Below, in pieces: positions 36,229 through 46,037 of a stretch of 64,000 nucleotides of DNA (position 1 is its first letter; the number at the start of each line of letters is the position of its first letter). Made by a program: the position numbers and the translations under genes. The stretch lies in the NCBI GenBank assembly GCA_017467905.1, contig JAFUKD010000002.1, forward strand, positions 28,964 through 92,963. Direction: 5' to 3'. The stretch comes from Phascolarctobacterium sp. (lineage in GTDB: Bacteria > Bacillota > Negativicutes > Acidaminococcales > Acidaminococcaceae). Under the pieces are notes generated by a model, which was given only the letters and a program-made list of their open reading frames with translations, did no database searches and had not been told where the DNA came from.

Positions 36229-36651
36229 ATGAAACCTGTAAAAATACGCATAGTTAGTACTGTCAAAGATGAAAAGGGTAAGGAGCAGCCCACGGAGCAA
36301 TTCTGCTTGGGGCGTATGACTGAAAAGAACGGTAAGCAGTATGTCTTTTATGAAGAAAGTGCAGTTACCGGATTAGAAGGCACGAGGACAACGTTGAAGT
36401 GGGAGGCTGAAAGAATTATCATCCTGCGCAATGGAACCTTGGAACACCGTCAGGAGTTTTGTCAGGGGTTAGTTGATAAAAGCTTGTACCAAACTCCGTA
36501 TATTAAGATACCCTTAGAAACAGCTACTAAGTATCTTAATACTTATTTCCGCAAGGGTGTATGGCATTTAGAAATAGAATACACTTTGTCCCACGGAGGA
36601 CAACCCTACGGTGATATGAAGATTTTAATAGATATAGAGGAGGACACGTAA
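36229..36651 (+). CDS. DUF1934 (YwiB-like) beta-barrel protein
   Basis: The protein is 140 residues from the ATG at 36229, which has GGAG six bases upstream; the GTG at 36121 has no such site and would add 36 atypical residues. The pattern VKIRIVSTVKDEKG, YVFYEESAVTGLEGTRTTLKWE and HLEIEYTLSHGGQPYGDMKILIDI is DUF1934, a lipocalin-like small barrel. In Bacillus ywiB also precedes argS, as here with only one base between the genes. Function unknown. Confidence 0.88.
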   Translation: MKPVKIRIVSTVKDEKGKEQPTEQFCLGRMTEKNGKQYVFYEESAVTGLEGTRTTLKWEAERIIILRNGTLEHRQEFCQGLVDKSLYQTPYIKIPLETATKYLNTYFRKGVWHLEIEYTLSHGGQPYGDMKILIDIEEDT

Positions 36652-36652
36652 G

Positions 36653-38317
36653 GTGGACATTAAACAGATTTTGGCTGCAGCCATTAAAGCAGCGGCGCAA
36701 AAGGCAATTGATGAGGGCGCTGTCAAAGGCGGCGAGCTGCCGGAGGTACTATTGGAAGTACCTCCCCAAAAGGAGTTTGGCGATTTTGCAACTAACTTCG
36801 CCATGCAATCTGCTCGCAGTTTAAAATGCAATCCTCGTATGATTGCTCAAGCTATTGTAAATAATTTGGACTGCGCTTATGTAGAAAAAATGGAGATTGC
36901 AGGCCCTGGCTTCATTAATTTTTATTTGAAGCAGGATTGGATGTATGATATGTTGGCTGGCATCATTGCCGAAGGTGAAAATTATGGCAATCTGGTGAGT
37001 GATTGCAAAGAAAAAATCCAATTGGAATACGTTAGTGCTAATCCTACCGGTCCTTTGCATGTAGGTCATGGCCGTGGTGCAGCAGTGGGCAGCGCCTTGG
37101 CTAATTTAATGAAGGCAGCTGGCATGAATGTTAGCCGCGAATACTACATCAACGATGCTGGTAACCAAATCAATAATTTGGCAGCTTCTGTTAACGCTCG
37201 TTACCTGGAACAGCTCGGTCAAACTGTTGAGTTCCCTGAAAACGGCTACCACGGTCACGATATTATTGAAACCGCTGAGCGCATCGTGCGTATTTATGGC
37301 GATAAGTTCCTCAATATGAGCGAGGAAGAACGCCTGCAAGAGTTCCGCACCATCGCTTTGAAAGAAAAGCTGGCTGCTTTAAAGGAAGACTTGGAAGCTT
37401 TCAATGTAACCTATGATGAATGGTTCAGCGAGCAAACCTTGCACGATGCTAAGGCGATTAAGAATGCTTGCGACCTACTTTCCGAACGTGGCTATCTGTA
37501 TGAAGAGGGTGGCGCGCTGTGGCTGAAGGCTACCGAATATGGTGATGACAAAGACCGCGTGGTAATCCGTGACAATGGTATTCCTACTTATTTTGCGGCA
37601 GATATCGCTTATCATCGCGATAAATATGCCCGTGGTTTTGATAGAGTAATCAATTTGTGGGGTGCAGATCACCATGGATATATCGCTCGTATGAAAGCGG
37701 CAGTTGGTGCTTTGGGGTATCATCCCGACCAATTGGAAGTGCTTATCCTGCAAATGGTAAGCCTGTACCGCAATGGCGAGCTGGTAAAAATGTCCAAGCG
37801 TACCGGTCAAAGCGTAACCTTGAACGAATTGATTGAAGAGGTTGGTACTGATGCAGCACGTTTCTTCTTTGTAATGCGCTCCATCGACAGCCAATTGGAT
37901 TTTGATTTGACTTTGGCAACTGAAAAATCCAACGAAAACCCTGTTTATTATATTCAATACGCTCATGCCCGTATTTGCAGTATCATGCGTCAATTAGAAG
38001 AGGCAGGCATTGTGGTACTCCCTGCAGCTGAAGCTAAATTGAACACTTTGACTGAAGCAAGTGAGCTGGAGCTTATTAAAAAATTAGGTGAATATCCTGA
38101 AATGCTGGCAGGCGCAGCTAAGGAACGTGCAGTACATCGTGTTGCACATTATGTACATGACCTGGCAGGCTTGTTCCATTCCTTCTATAACCAATGCAGA
38201 ATTTTGGGTGTGGATAGTGACTTGCAACAAGCTCGCATTGCTTTGGTGAAAACCGTAGGTCATGTGATTAGACACGCTTTAGGCATTCTTGGTGTATCTG
38301 CACCTGAAAGAATGTAA
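36653..38317 (+). CDS. argS: arginyl-tRNA synthetase
   Basis: This 554-residue class I synthetase starts at GTG, behind GGAGG of the DUF1934 gene end. The HIGH-like motif is ANPTGPLHVGHGRGAAVG and the KMSKS-like motif is LVKMSKRTGQSVTL. The C-terminal anticodon-binding domain starts near residue 430 and ends ALGILGVSAPERM. It charges tRNA-Arg. Length and motifs are complete. Confidence 0.97.
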   Translation: MDIKQILAAAIKAAAQKAIDEGAVKGGELPEVLLEVPPQKEFGDFATNFAMQSARSLKCNPRMIAQAIVNNLDCAYVEKMEIAGPGFINFYLKQDWMYDMLAGIIAEGENYGNLVSDCKEKIQLEYVSANPTGPLHVGHGRGAAVGSALANLMKAAGMNVSREYYINDAGNQINNLAASVNARYLEQLGQTVEFPENGYHGHDIIETAERIVRIYGDKFLNMSEEERLQEFRTIALKEKLAALKEDLEAFNVTYDEWFSEQTLHDAKAIKNACDLLSERGYLYEEGGALWLKATEYGDDKDRVVIRDNGIPTYFAADIAYHRDKYARGFDRVINLWGADHHGYIARMKAAVGALGYHPDQLEVLILQMVSLYRNGELVKMSKRTGQSVTLNELIEEVGTDAARFFFVMRSIDSQLDFDLTLATEKSNENPVYYIQYAHARICSIMRQLEEAGIVVLPAAEAKLNTLTEASELELIKKLGEYPEMLAGAAKERAVHRVAHYVHDLAGLFHSFYNQCRILGVDSDLQQARIALVKTVGHVIRHALGILGVSAPERM

Positions 38318-38350
38318 CCATAATTTTGATTTAGAAAGGGACGGTTAATT

Positions 38351-39967
38351 ATGACAAAGTACATTTTCGTAACCGGCGGCGTAGTTTCTTCTTTAGGTAA
38401 AGGCATTACTGCGGCCTCTTTAGGTCGTTTGCTGAAAAGCCGCGGTTTTAAAGTAACCCTGCAAAAATTGGACCCCTATCTTAACGTTGACCCGACCAAT
38501 ATGAATCCCCTGCAGCATGGCGAGGTTTTCGTAACCGATGATGGTGCAGAAACCGATTTGGACTTAGGTCACTATGAACGTTTTGCTGATGTAAATCTGT
38601 CCCAAGCATCTAGCAGCACTGCTGGCAAAATCTATGTTGCTGTTTTGAACAAAGATCGTCGTGGCGAATATGGCGGTGGTACCGTACAAGTTATTCCCCA
38701 CGTTACTAACGAAATTAAAGAACGCATCTGGCGCGCAGGCCGCGAAGACAATGCAGATTTCGTAATCACTGAAATCGGCGGCACTGTTGGCGATATCGAA
38801 GGCTTGCCCTTCCTCGAAGCAATCCGTCAAGTTAAGAAGGCGGTTGGCCGTAACGACTGTCTCTACATTCATGTAACCTTGGTTCCCTTCGTAACCGGCG
38901 CAGGCGAACTGAAAACTAAACCCACCCAGCACAGCGTAAAAGAATTGCGCAGCTTGGGTATTCAACCGGATATCCTTATTTGCCGCAGCGCACATCCCAT
39001 TCCTCAAGATATGTGTGAAAAGATGGCTATGTTCTGCGACGTAGATGCTGATGCGGTATTCCAAAACTTGACTGCACGCAGCATTTATGAAGTACCTGTG
39101 CTTCTTGAAAAACAAGGCTTGGATGAAGTTGTACTGCGTAAACTTGACGTGGACGTAACCAACCATCCCTTGGATATGACCGAATGGCATGATATGGTAG
39201 AACGTATGCTGAAAGACTACGACCGCAAGGTTACCCTTGGTGTTGTTGGCAAATATGTTGAACTGCAGGATTCCTACATCAGCTTGACTGAGGCTCTCCG
39301 TCATGCGGCAATGGCTAACGAAGCTAATTTGGAAATTAAATGGATTAACGCAGAGCTGGCAGAAGAAGGTGGCATTGACCTTGAAGCTGAGCTTAAAGGC
39401 GTGGATGGGATTCTTGTTCCCGGTGGCTTTGGCGATAAAGGCTTGGAAGGCAAGATTAGCGCCATTAAATATGCTCGCGAAAACAAAATTCCTTTCTTCG
39501 GTATCTGCTTAGGCATGCAGTGTGCAATTGTAGAATATGCTCGTCATATTGGCATGACCGATGCTAACACTACTGAAACCTCTACTGCAACTACCCACCC
39601 GGTAATTGACATTATGCCTGAACAAAAAGAGATTGAAGAAAAAGGCGCTATGCGTCTTGGCTTGTATCCCTGTAAGGTTGCGCCTGGTAGCTTAACTGAA
39701 AAGGCTTATGGCGAAGCTTTGATTTACGAACGTCATCGTAACCGTTACGAAGTAAACAATGCTTATCGTGAAGATTTAGAAAAGAACGGTTTGGTAATTG
39801 CAGGTACTCTGCCTAATGGTCGTTTGGTAGAAATTGTAGAATTACCTACCGAGGTTCATCCTTGGTTTATGGGCGTGCAGTTCCATCCAGAGCTTAAATC
39901 CCGTCCTACCAATCCTCATCCCTTGTTCCGTGATTTCATCGCAGCTGCATTGAAGGAACAAAAATAA
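38351..39967 (+). CDS. pyrG: CTP synthase
   Basis: This 538-residue protein has an N-terminal synthetase domain ([27 protein letters not shown]-binding) and a C-terminal class I glutamine amidotransferase. In the latter, the catalytic Cys lies in [16 protein letters not shown] and the His/Glu pair in [10 protein letters not shown]. It aminates UTP to CTP. It begins 33 bases after argS behind AAAGGG. A terminator follows. Confidence 0.98.
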   Translation: MTKYIFVTGGVVSSLGKGITAASLGRLLKSRGFKVTLQKLDPYLNVDPTNMNPLQHGEVFVTDDGAETDLDLGHYERFADVNLSQASSSTAGKIYVAVLNKDRRGEYGGGTVQVIPHVTNEIKERIWRAGREDNADFVITEIGGTVGDIEGLPFLEAIRQVKKAVGRNDCLYIHVTLVPFVTGAGELKTKPTQHSVKELRSLGIQPDILICRSAHPIPQDMCEKMAMFCDVDADAVFQNLTARSIYEVPVLLEKQGLDEVVLRKLDVDVTNHPLDMTEWHDMVERMLKDYDRKVTLGVVGKYVELQDSYISLTEALRHAAMANEANLEIKWINAELAEEGGIDLEAELKGVDGILVPGGFGDKGLEGKISAIKYARENKIPFFGICLGMQCAIVEYARHIGMTDANTTETSTATTHPVIDIMPEQKEIEEKGAMRLGLYPCKVAPGSLTEKAYGEALIYERHRNRYEVNNAYREDLEKNGLVIAGTLPNGRLVEIVELPTEVHPWFMGVQFHPELKSRPTNPHPLFRDFIAAALKEQK

Positions 39968-39975
39968 TTTAGTCT

Positions 39976-40012
39976 TGAAAGCAGACTGCACCAATGCAGT
40001 CTGCTTTTTTAC
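39976..40012 (+). terminator. terminator of pyrG
   Basis: AAAGCAGACTGCA pairs perfectly with TGCAGTCTGCTTT across a 4-base loop, followed by T residues. Confidence 0.93.
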
Positions 40013-40028
40013 TAAAAGGAGATAACCT

Positions 40029-40961
40029 ATGTTAAAGAAATTGTTTATTAGTGCCGTGCTGCTAATTGCAGTGCTGAGTTTTATTGTGTCTTTATTGAAG
40101 GGTAATAACAATCCTGAAAAGACCGTTGCCATTCCAGACAGAGTAGCTGTCATTGATATTCAAGGACCTATTATGAGCGGCGACGGGGAAGATACTCTGT
40201 TCAATCAAACTACAGGCGTTACCAGTGGTAGCGTAATGCGTCAGATTCGCGATGCTGCAGAAGATGATAGCGTTAAGGCTTTGGTATTGCGTATTGATTC
40301 CGGTGGCGGTAGTGCTACTGCTGCGGAAGAAATTAGCCGTGAGCTGGTGCGCTTTAAAGAAAATACTAGCAAACCCATTGTTGCTACTATGGGGGACATG
40401 GGTGCGAGCGCTGCCTATTGGATTGCTGCTTGCGCCAGCGACAAGATTTATGCCAACTCTACAACTTTGACCGGTAGCATTGGTGTGTATATGCCCTATA
40501 TGAACACAGAAGAACTGTTCAAGAAAATTGGCATTAGCACCGGAAAAATCAAAAGCGGTACCTACAAGGATATTATGAGTACCGATAGACCTATGACTCC
40601 GGAAGAAAAGGCTATCTTGCAGCGCATTGTTAACGAAATTTACGAGGATTTCATCGAAACAGTGGCGGCAGGACGCAAGATGGATGCGGGTAAGCTGCGT
40701 TCTTTTGCTGATGGTCGTATTTACACCGGTGCTCAAGCAAAGAACATTGGCTTGGTAGATGAGCTTGGTAATTACTATGATGCCTTGGAAGCAGCAGGCA
40801 AGCTGGCTGGTTTCGCGGGTATGCCTCCTGTTAAGGAAAGAGAGCAGAAGCAGCCTTGGGAAATGCTTTTGGGCGCAGAGATTGCCAAGGTTATCAAGGT
40901 GCAATTTTTAGAAGAGGTATTCGGTGATTTACAGGGTGCTTCTCCCCGTGCAGCGAGGTGA
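40029..40961 (+). CDS. sppA: signal peptide peptidase SppA (S49), single-domain form
   Basis: This 310-residue protein has an N-terminal membrane anchor (residues 2-25) and a serine/lysine protease domain. The catalytic Ser lies in GDMGASAAYWIAACASDKIYA and the general-base Lys in GKIKSGTYKDIMS. This half-size form, as in B. subtilis, forms oligomers that digest cleaved signal peptides. It is followed six bases later by a membrane protein gene. Confidence 0.93.
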   Translation: MLKKLFISAVLLIAVLSFIVSLLKGNNNPEKTVAIPDRVAVIDIQGPIMSGDGEDTLFNQTTGVTSGSVMRQIRDAAEDDSVKALVLRIDSGGGSATAAEEISRELVRFKENTSKPIVATMGDMGASAAYWIAACASDKIYANSTTLTGSIGVYMPYMNTEELFKKIGISTGKIKSGTYKDIMSTDRPMTPEEKAILQRIVNEIYEDFIETVAAGRKMDAGKLRSFADGRIYTGAQAKNIGLVDELGNYYDALEAAGKLAGFAGMPPVKEREQKQPWEMLLGAEIAKVIKVQFLEEVFGDLQGASPRAAR

Positions 40962-40966
40962 GCTAG

Positions 40967-41530
40967 ATGAGGCGCAAAACCTTTGATGTGCTGTTTGAAA
41001 CCAGAGCAGGCATGACCGATTTGGTAAAACAGCATTGTTTGTGGCGTAGCGGCTTCTATTATACCCTTAGTATCGGGTTGTACTCCGGAGTAGTACTTAA
41101 TACTTGGCTGCTCCATGAACCCTTGGAGGTAAGGTTCGCCATTGTCGCAGCAATGCTTATTGTTTGTGGAACTGCTTTGGCGTTGTATGGCTTTTTGCTT
41201 CATGGAATTTTGGAAACCTTCGGTGCCCTTGCCGGAGATGCTAAAGCCTTGGTATGCTTATTAGGATATACAACCTTGCCCTTCCTTGTGCTTACCCCCT
41301 GTGCCTTGTTGGCGGGTAAGCTTGGGTTTGATGGTGTACTCCTTTTGATAGGGATAACGATAATAGGGTGTTGCTGGATGCTGTATTTATTGGTACGTTC
41401 CTTAGAGGTCGTGTACATAATAGATTTTTATCGTGCAGCGGCGACGGTTTTATTCAGCTTGCTGTTGCTGTACATTGTATTGGTACTACCTTGGCAGGTG
41501 GGCTGGAACCTGCTGCTACGACACTTCTAA
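40967..41530 (+). CDS. YIP1-like membrane protein
   Basis: This 187-residue protein has five hydrophobic segments (about 32-48, 60-82, 95-113, 120-142, 155-180). Its layout resembles the small bacterial YIP1 domain proteins, and LLGYTTLPFLVLTPCALL is the most family-like stretch. The role is unknown. Because it lies six bases after sppA on the same strand, it may be part of the same membrane-maintenance unit. Confidence 0.72.
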   Translation: MRRKTFDVLFETRAGMTDLVKQHCLWRSGFYYTLSIGLYSGVVLNTWLLHEPLEVRFAIVAAMLIVCGTALALYGFLLHGILETFGALAGDAKALVCLLGYTTLPFLVLTPCALLAGKLGFDGVLLLIGITIIGCCWMLYLLVRSLEVVYIIDFYRAAATVLFSLLLLYIVLVLPWQVGWNLLLRHF

Positions 41531-41614
41531 ATAGATTTACTGTTGCGTAAAATAGGGGAAAGTGTCATAATAAAAAGAGATAACAAGAATCTTTCACAAG
41601 GAGTGGTGTGAATA

Positions 41615-42577
41615 ATGGACAGAGAATTATCCATGGAATTTGTACGTGTAACTGAAGCTGCCGCTGTTGCCTGCGGTCGCTTGATTGGTAAGGGTGATAA
41701 AAATGGTGCTGATGGCTTGGCGGTAGATGCAATGCGTCAAATGTTTGATACCGTTAACATTAGCGGCACTGTTGTAATTGGCGAAGGCGAAATGGACGAA
41801 GCACCGATGCTTTATATTGGCGAAAAAGTTGGTGCCGGCGGACCAGAAGTTGATATCGCCGTTGACCCTGTGGAAGGTACTAACCTGACTGCTAAAGGTC
41901 AAAACGGTGCTATCGCGGTAATTGCCATTGCTCCTCGTGGTTGCCTGCTCCATGCTCCCGATATGTATATGGATAAAATTGCAGTAGGCCCCCGTGCTAA
42001 AGGTTGCATTGACATTGATGCTCCTATTAAAGAAAACTTGGCACGCGTTGCTAAAGCTTTGGATCGTGAAATTGCTGATTTGAACGTAGTTGTTTTAGAC
42101 AGAGAACGCCATGCTGATATTATTAAGGAAGTTCGCGAAGCAGGTGCTCGCATCTCCCTTATTACTGACGGCGACGTAAATCCTGTTGTTGAAGCATGCA
42201 TTGAAGGCAGTGGCGTGCATATGTACATTGGTCGTGGCGGTGCTCCCGAAGGTGTACTGGCTGCAGTAGCAGTTAAATGCTTGGGCGGCGATATGCAAGG
42301 TCGTTTGTTCCCGGAAAATGAAGCGCAAATTAAACGTTGTCACGATATGGGCATTACTGATGTTAATCAAGTGTTGACCTTGGAAGACATGGTTAAGGGT
42401 GATGATTGCATGTTCACTGCAACTGCAATTACTAACTGCAATATGCTTAATGGCTTACGTTTCTTTGGTGGTGGTGTGCGTACTCATACTATTTCCGCAC
42501 GTTACAAAACCGGTACCGTTCGTTTTGTAGATGCCATCCATAATCTGGAAAGAAAAGATTTTGAAATTAAGTTGTAA
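41615..42577 (+). CDS. glpX: class II fructose-1,6-bisphosphatase
   Basis: This 320-residue GlpX-type phosphatase has metal-ligand motifs GEGEMDEAPMLYIGEKVG and IAVDPVEGTN, then TDGDVNPVVEA and GRGGAPEGVLAAVAVK. It hydrolyses fructose-1,6-bisphosphate in gluconeogenesis with Mn/Mg. The ATG follows AAGGAG. It is monocistronic, closed by a terminator. Confidence 0.97.
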   Translation: MDRELSMEFVRVTEAAAVACGRLIGKGDKNGADGLAVDAMRQMFDTVNISGTVVIGEGEMDEAPMLYIGEKVGAGGPEVDIAVDPVEGTNLTAKGQNGAIAVIAIAPRGCLLHAPDMYMDKIAVGPRAKGCIDIDAPIKENLARVAKALDREIADLNVVVLDRERHADIIKEVREAGARISLITDGDVNPVVEACIEGSGVHMYIGRGGAPEGVLAAVAVKCLGGDMQGRLFPENEAQIKRCHDMGITDVNQVLTLEDMVKGDDCMFTATAITNCNMLNGLRFFGGGVRTHTISARYKTGTVRFVDAIHNLERKDFEIKL

Positions 42578-42588
42578 GGGAAATTACA

Positions 42589-42625
42589 GGGCTGTCTCAG
42601 AAAAAAGAGGCAGCCCTCATTTTTC
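42589..42625 (+). terminator. terminator of glpX
   Basis: AGGGCTG.CTC pairs with GAG.CAGCCCT around an A-rich loop, followed by a T run. Confidence 0.88.
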
Positions 42626-42695
42626 TGTTTGGTTTATGTTATAATAAAAGTAGTTCAAATAAATTTTGCGGTGTTAGCCGCCATGGTCATCTATA

Positions 42696-45600
42696 ATGAA
42701 AAACTTATTAGTGGATAAGCTTGCGCTTATAGAAGAAGTGAAGCAGGCAGCAGGCTATCAGAAAAAACAAGAGGCATGTATTGTAACCGGGTTGGGAGGA
42801 AGCTCCAAGCCGGTCTTTTGTGTTGCTTTGGATAAAATTTTAGGCGAAGGCGGAAGTCTCGCACTCATACTTGCTTCTCGCGAGGAGATTCGCTTTTACC
42901 GCCGAGAGCTGAATTATTTTTACCCTGATTTACCCATGCAGGAATTTTATCCTGTAAATTTACCGCGCGTACAGGCAGATACCCAAAGCTTGGAGATTCA
43001 AGCAGGGCGTGCGGCGGCGTTGCGTTTTTTGCAGGGAGAAGAGCGTGGCGTTGTCTTTATCACTGCGGAAGCTTTACAGCAAAAGCAGTTTGCTCCCCGT
43101 GGCTTTAACAAGCACCTGTTGATTAAGGTGGGTGAAGAGCGTGAGCAGCAGGAAGTTATTGCTGCTTTAATCGGATTAGGTTATGAACGTACCGGACAAG
43201 TAGATGCTATCGGACAATTTTGTCTGCGCGGAGATATTTTAGACGTGTTTCCCATCAACAGTAATGTTGCTGTACGCATTGAATGGTTCGATAATGAAAT
43301 TGATGCTGTCCGTACCTTTGACATCAATAATCAACGTAGCCTGCAAAGCTTGGAAGAAATCAAGATTGCCCCTTTGATAATTGAGGAAACTGAGGAATGT
43401 ACTGCCTCTGTCTTTGATTACTGCGCTCCGGAAACCATTGTTGTAACGGATGAGCCTGTCAAAATTTTTGAGCTTCTGGAAAAATTAGATAAAGAGAATA
43501 AGGCTTATGCCGAAGAGCTATTTTCTAAGGAAGAGATTATAGCTCAATGTGGCAAGCGTAGCCTTTTAGTTTCTGCTCTGGGTCACAGCTATTTGCGTGA
43601 CCTGCCTAACATTAACGTACCTGTTCGTGGTGTTGCACCCTACAATAAAAATATAAATATGTTGACGGAAGATTTGGAAGGCTGGCTGCGTGAAGGCGTT
43701 ACACCTGTCATTATGCTTAGCAGCAGCGTGAAGGCGCGGGGCTTTGCCGATAATTTAGGTAACTACAGCTTACCTGCGGTTTATGCAGATGAAGCTATGC
43801 AGGAAAATGTTATCAATGTTATGTACGGCGATTTGGATCATGGCTTCCGATTTTGGAACGAAAGCTGGATTCTGCTGACGGAAAACGATATTTTCGGGAT
43901 GCAGAAGCGCAAACGCTTGCACAGCAAGAACCAGGGGCAACAGCTGCAATATTTCAGCGATATTAAGGCAGGGGACTATGTTGTTCACAAGGTACATGGC
44001 ATTGGACGCTATATTGGTGTAGAAAATGTAGAGGTAAGCGGTATACATCATGATTATCTGCTGCTTGCCTATGCAGGAGAAGACAGGCTCTATGTTCCGG
44101 TAGAGCAGGTTGGTATGCTGCACAAATACGTGGGGAGCGAAGGCACTGTTCCTCGTTTGTCCAAGATGGGCGGTGCCGATTGGAAGCGCACCACAACTAA
44201 GGCGGCTAAGGCAATTACAGAATTGGCAGAGGAGCTGCTGCGTTTGTACGCGCAAAGGCAAATACTTCCCGGTCACGCCTTTGCTCCTGACACGGAATGG
44301 CAGAGAGAATTTGAAGAGCAGTTCCCCTACGAAGAAACGCCTGACCAATTAAAATGTATTGCAGAAATCAAGGGAGATATGGAACGTCCTCAGCCTATGG
44401 AGCGCTTGCTCTGTGGTGACGTTGGCTATGGTAAGACTGAGGTTGCCATTCGAGCTGCCTTTAAATGTGTGATGGATGGCAAGCAGGTTGCTGTTATGGT
44501 TCCTACCACTGTACTGGCGCAGCAGCATTTCCTAACCTTTAGGGAGCGTACTCGTAATTTTGGGGTAAATGTGGAGCTGTTGAATCGCTTTTGTACTCCC
44601 AAGGAGCAAAGACGCATCTTGCAGGATTTAGAGGACGGCAAGATAGATATTCTTATTGGTACTCACCGCTTGTTGCAGGCAGACGTACTTTTCCCGGATT
44701 TAGGACTTTTGATTATAGATGAAGAGCAGCGCTTTGGTGTTGCCCAAAAAGAAAAAATTAAGAAGTGGCGTACAGGCATCGATGTGCTGACGCTTTCGGC
44801 AACGCCTATCCCCCGCACCTTGCATATGGCTTTGGTAAATGGCAGGGATATGAGCGTTATCGAAACCCCGCCAGAAGATAGACTGCCGGTAGAAACCTTC
44901 GTGGCAGAATACAATGATGGCATGATTAAGGAAGCCTTGGAGCGTGAGCTGCGTCGTGGCGGTAGAATTTATTATGTTCATAATCGCGTGAACGGTTTAG
45001 AATTGATTGCTGCTAAATTACGGAAGCTTGTTCCTGGTATAAGCATTAAGATTGCTCACGGACAGATGGGCGAGGACCTATTAGAAGATGCAATGATTTC
45101 CTTCTACGAGGGAAATTGTGACGTGCTGCTTTCTACCACTATTATTGAAAACGGCTTGGACGTTCCTTTGGCGAATACCATCATTATAGATGGCGCAGAA
45201 AATTTTGGGCTGTCTCAGCTTTATCAGATGCGTGGGCGTGTAGGTCGTAGTTCCCGCTTGGCTTATGCTTACTTTGTGTATAAACCTAACAAGGCGCTTA
45301 GTGAGATTGCCGAAAAACGTTTGCAGGCGATTCGTGACTTTACGGAATTAGGTGCAGGCTTTAAGATTGCCATGCGAGATTTGGAAATTCGTGGCGCAGG
45401 CAATTTGTTAGGAGCTCAGCAGCATGGGCATATTACCGGAATTGGTTTTGCTGCTTATTGCGAAATGCTGGAGCAAACTATTAAAAGGTTAAAGACTGGT
45501 GTGGAAAGCACTGCTCCTGAACCGGAACCGGTTTTGGAAATTCCGACAGAAGCCTTCATTCCCGATGGCTACATTGACGACCCGCGTTACAAGCTGGAGC

Positions 45601-45971
45601 TGTACCGCCGCTTTGCAGAGGTGGAATACAGTCAGCGTGATGACTTGATGGATGAAATCATTGATCGCTTTGGTAATCCGCCAATGGAAGTAGAAAATCT
45701 GTGGCGCGTTGCCGGATTGCGTGGCTTGTGCCGTTTGATGAAGATTCGTGGTATTAACGTGCGCACGGGTGAAATTCGCATTACCTGCTCCGAGCAAAGC
45801 TTGATTGCTCCGGAGGCAATGCTTAAATTGATGAATAGCTGTAAGGGTAAATTAACATTTAAGCAGGGTAATCCGCCCCAACTTATTTTCAGAACTACAG
45901 GGTTAGATATAGATGCTCTTGCTTGGCTGGAGAAGAACCTGCCTGCATTGGCAAGCTGTACCATTAACTAA
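42696..45971 (+). CDS. mfd: transcription-repair coupling factor
   Basis: This 1091-residue Mfd translocates stalled RNA polymerase off damaged DNA and recruits UvrA. In order: a UvrB-like N-terminal module (residues 1-330); the RNA-polymerase-interacting domain (IKAGDYVVHKVHGIGRYIG, near 425); the RecG-like motor with Walker A GDVGYGKTEVAIRAA and DEEQRF; TRG motif region around 880; and the C-terminal TRCF domain. It starts at ATG 42696; the preceding TATAAT around 42641 is a candidate -10 with a poor -35. It is followed closely by the flippase gene. Confidence 0.96.
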   Translation: MKNLLVDKLALIEEVKQAAGYQKKQEACIVTGLGGSSKPVFCVALDKILGEGGSLALILASREEIRFYRRELNYFYPDLPMQEFYPVNLPRVQADTQSLEIQAGRAAALRFLQGEERGVVFITAEALQQKQFAPRGFNKHLLIKVGEEREQQEVIAALIGLGYERTGQVDAIGQFCLRGDILDVFPINSNVAVRIEWFDNEIDAVRTFDINNQRSLQSLEEIKIAPLIIEETEECTASVFDYCAPETIVVTDEPVKIFELLEKLDKENKAYAEELFSKEEIIAQCGKRSLLVSALGHSYLRDLPNINVPVRGVAPYNKNINMLTEDLEGWLREGVTPVIMLSSSVKARGFADNLGNYSLPAVYADEAMQENVINVMYGDLDHGFRFWNESWILLTENDIFGMQKRKRLHSKNQGQQLQYFSDIKAGDYVVHKVHGIGRYIGVENVEVSGIHHDYLLLAYAGEDRLYVPVEQVGMLHKYVGSEGTVPRLSKMGGADWKRTTTKAAKAITELAEELLRLYAQRQILPGHAFAPDTEWQREFEEQFPYEETPDQLKCIAEIKGDMERPQPMERLLCGDVGYGKTEVAIRAAFKCVMDGKQVAVMVPTTVLAQQHFLTFRERTRNFGVNVELLNRFCTPKEQRRILQDLEDGKIDILIGTHRLLQADVLFPDLGLLIIDEEQRFGVAQKEKIKKWRTGIDVLTLSATPIPRTLHMALVNGRDMSVIETPPEDRLPVETFVAEYNDGMIKEALERELRRGGRIYYVHNRVNGLELIAAKLRKLVPGISIKIAHGQMGEDLLEDAMISFYEGNCDVLLSTTIIENGLDVPLANTIIIDGAENFGLSQLYQMRGRVGRSSRLAYAYFVYKPNKALSEIAEKRLQAIRDFTELGAGFKIAMRDLEIRGAGNLLGAQQHGHITGIGFAAYCEMLEQTIKRLKTGVESTAPEPEPVLEIPTEAFIPDGYIDDPRYKLELYRRFAEVEYSQRDDLMDEIIDRFGNPPMEVENLWRVAGLRGLCRLMKIRGINVRTGEIRITCSEQSLIAPEAMLKLMNSCKGKLTFKQGNPPQLIFRTTGLDIDALAWLEKNLPALASCTIN

Positions 45972-46037
45972 AACTGGTCAAGCTGTAGTAACTGTTCTAT
46001 AATTAAAAGATGAGTAATTGCGGAAAGGAGGAACCCT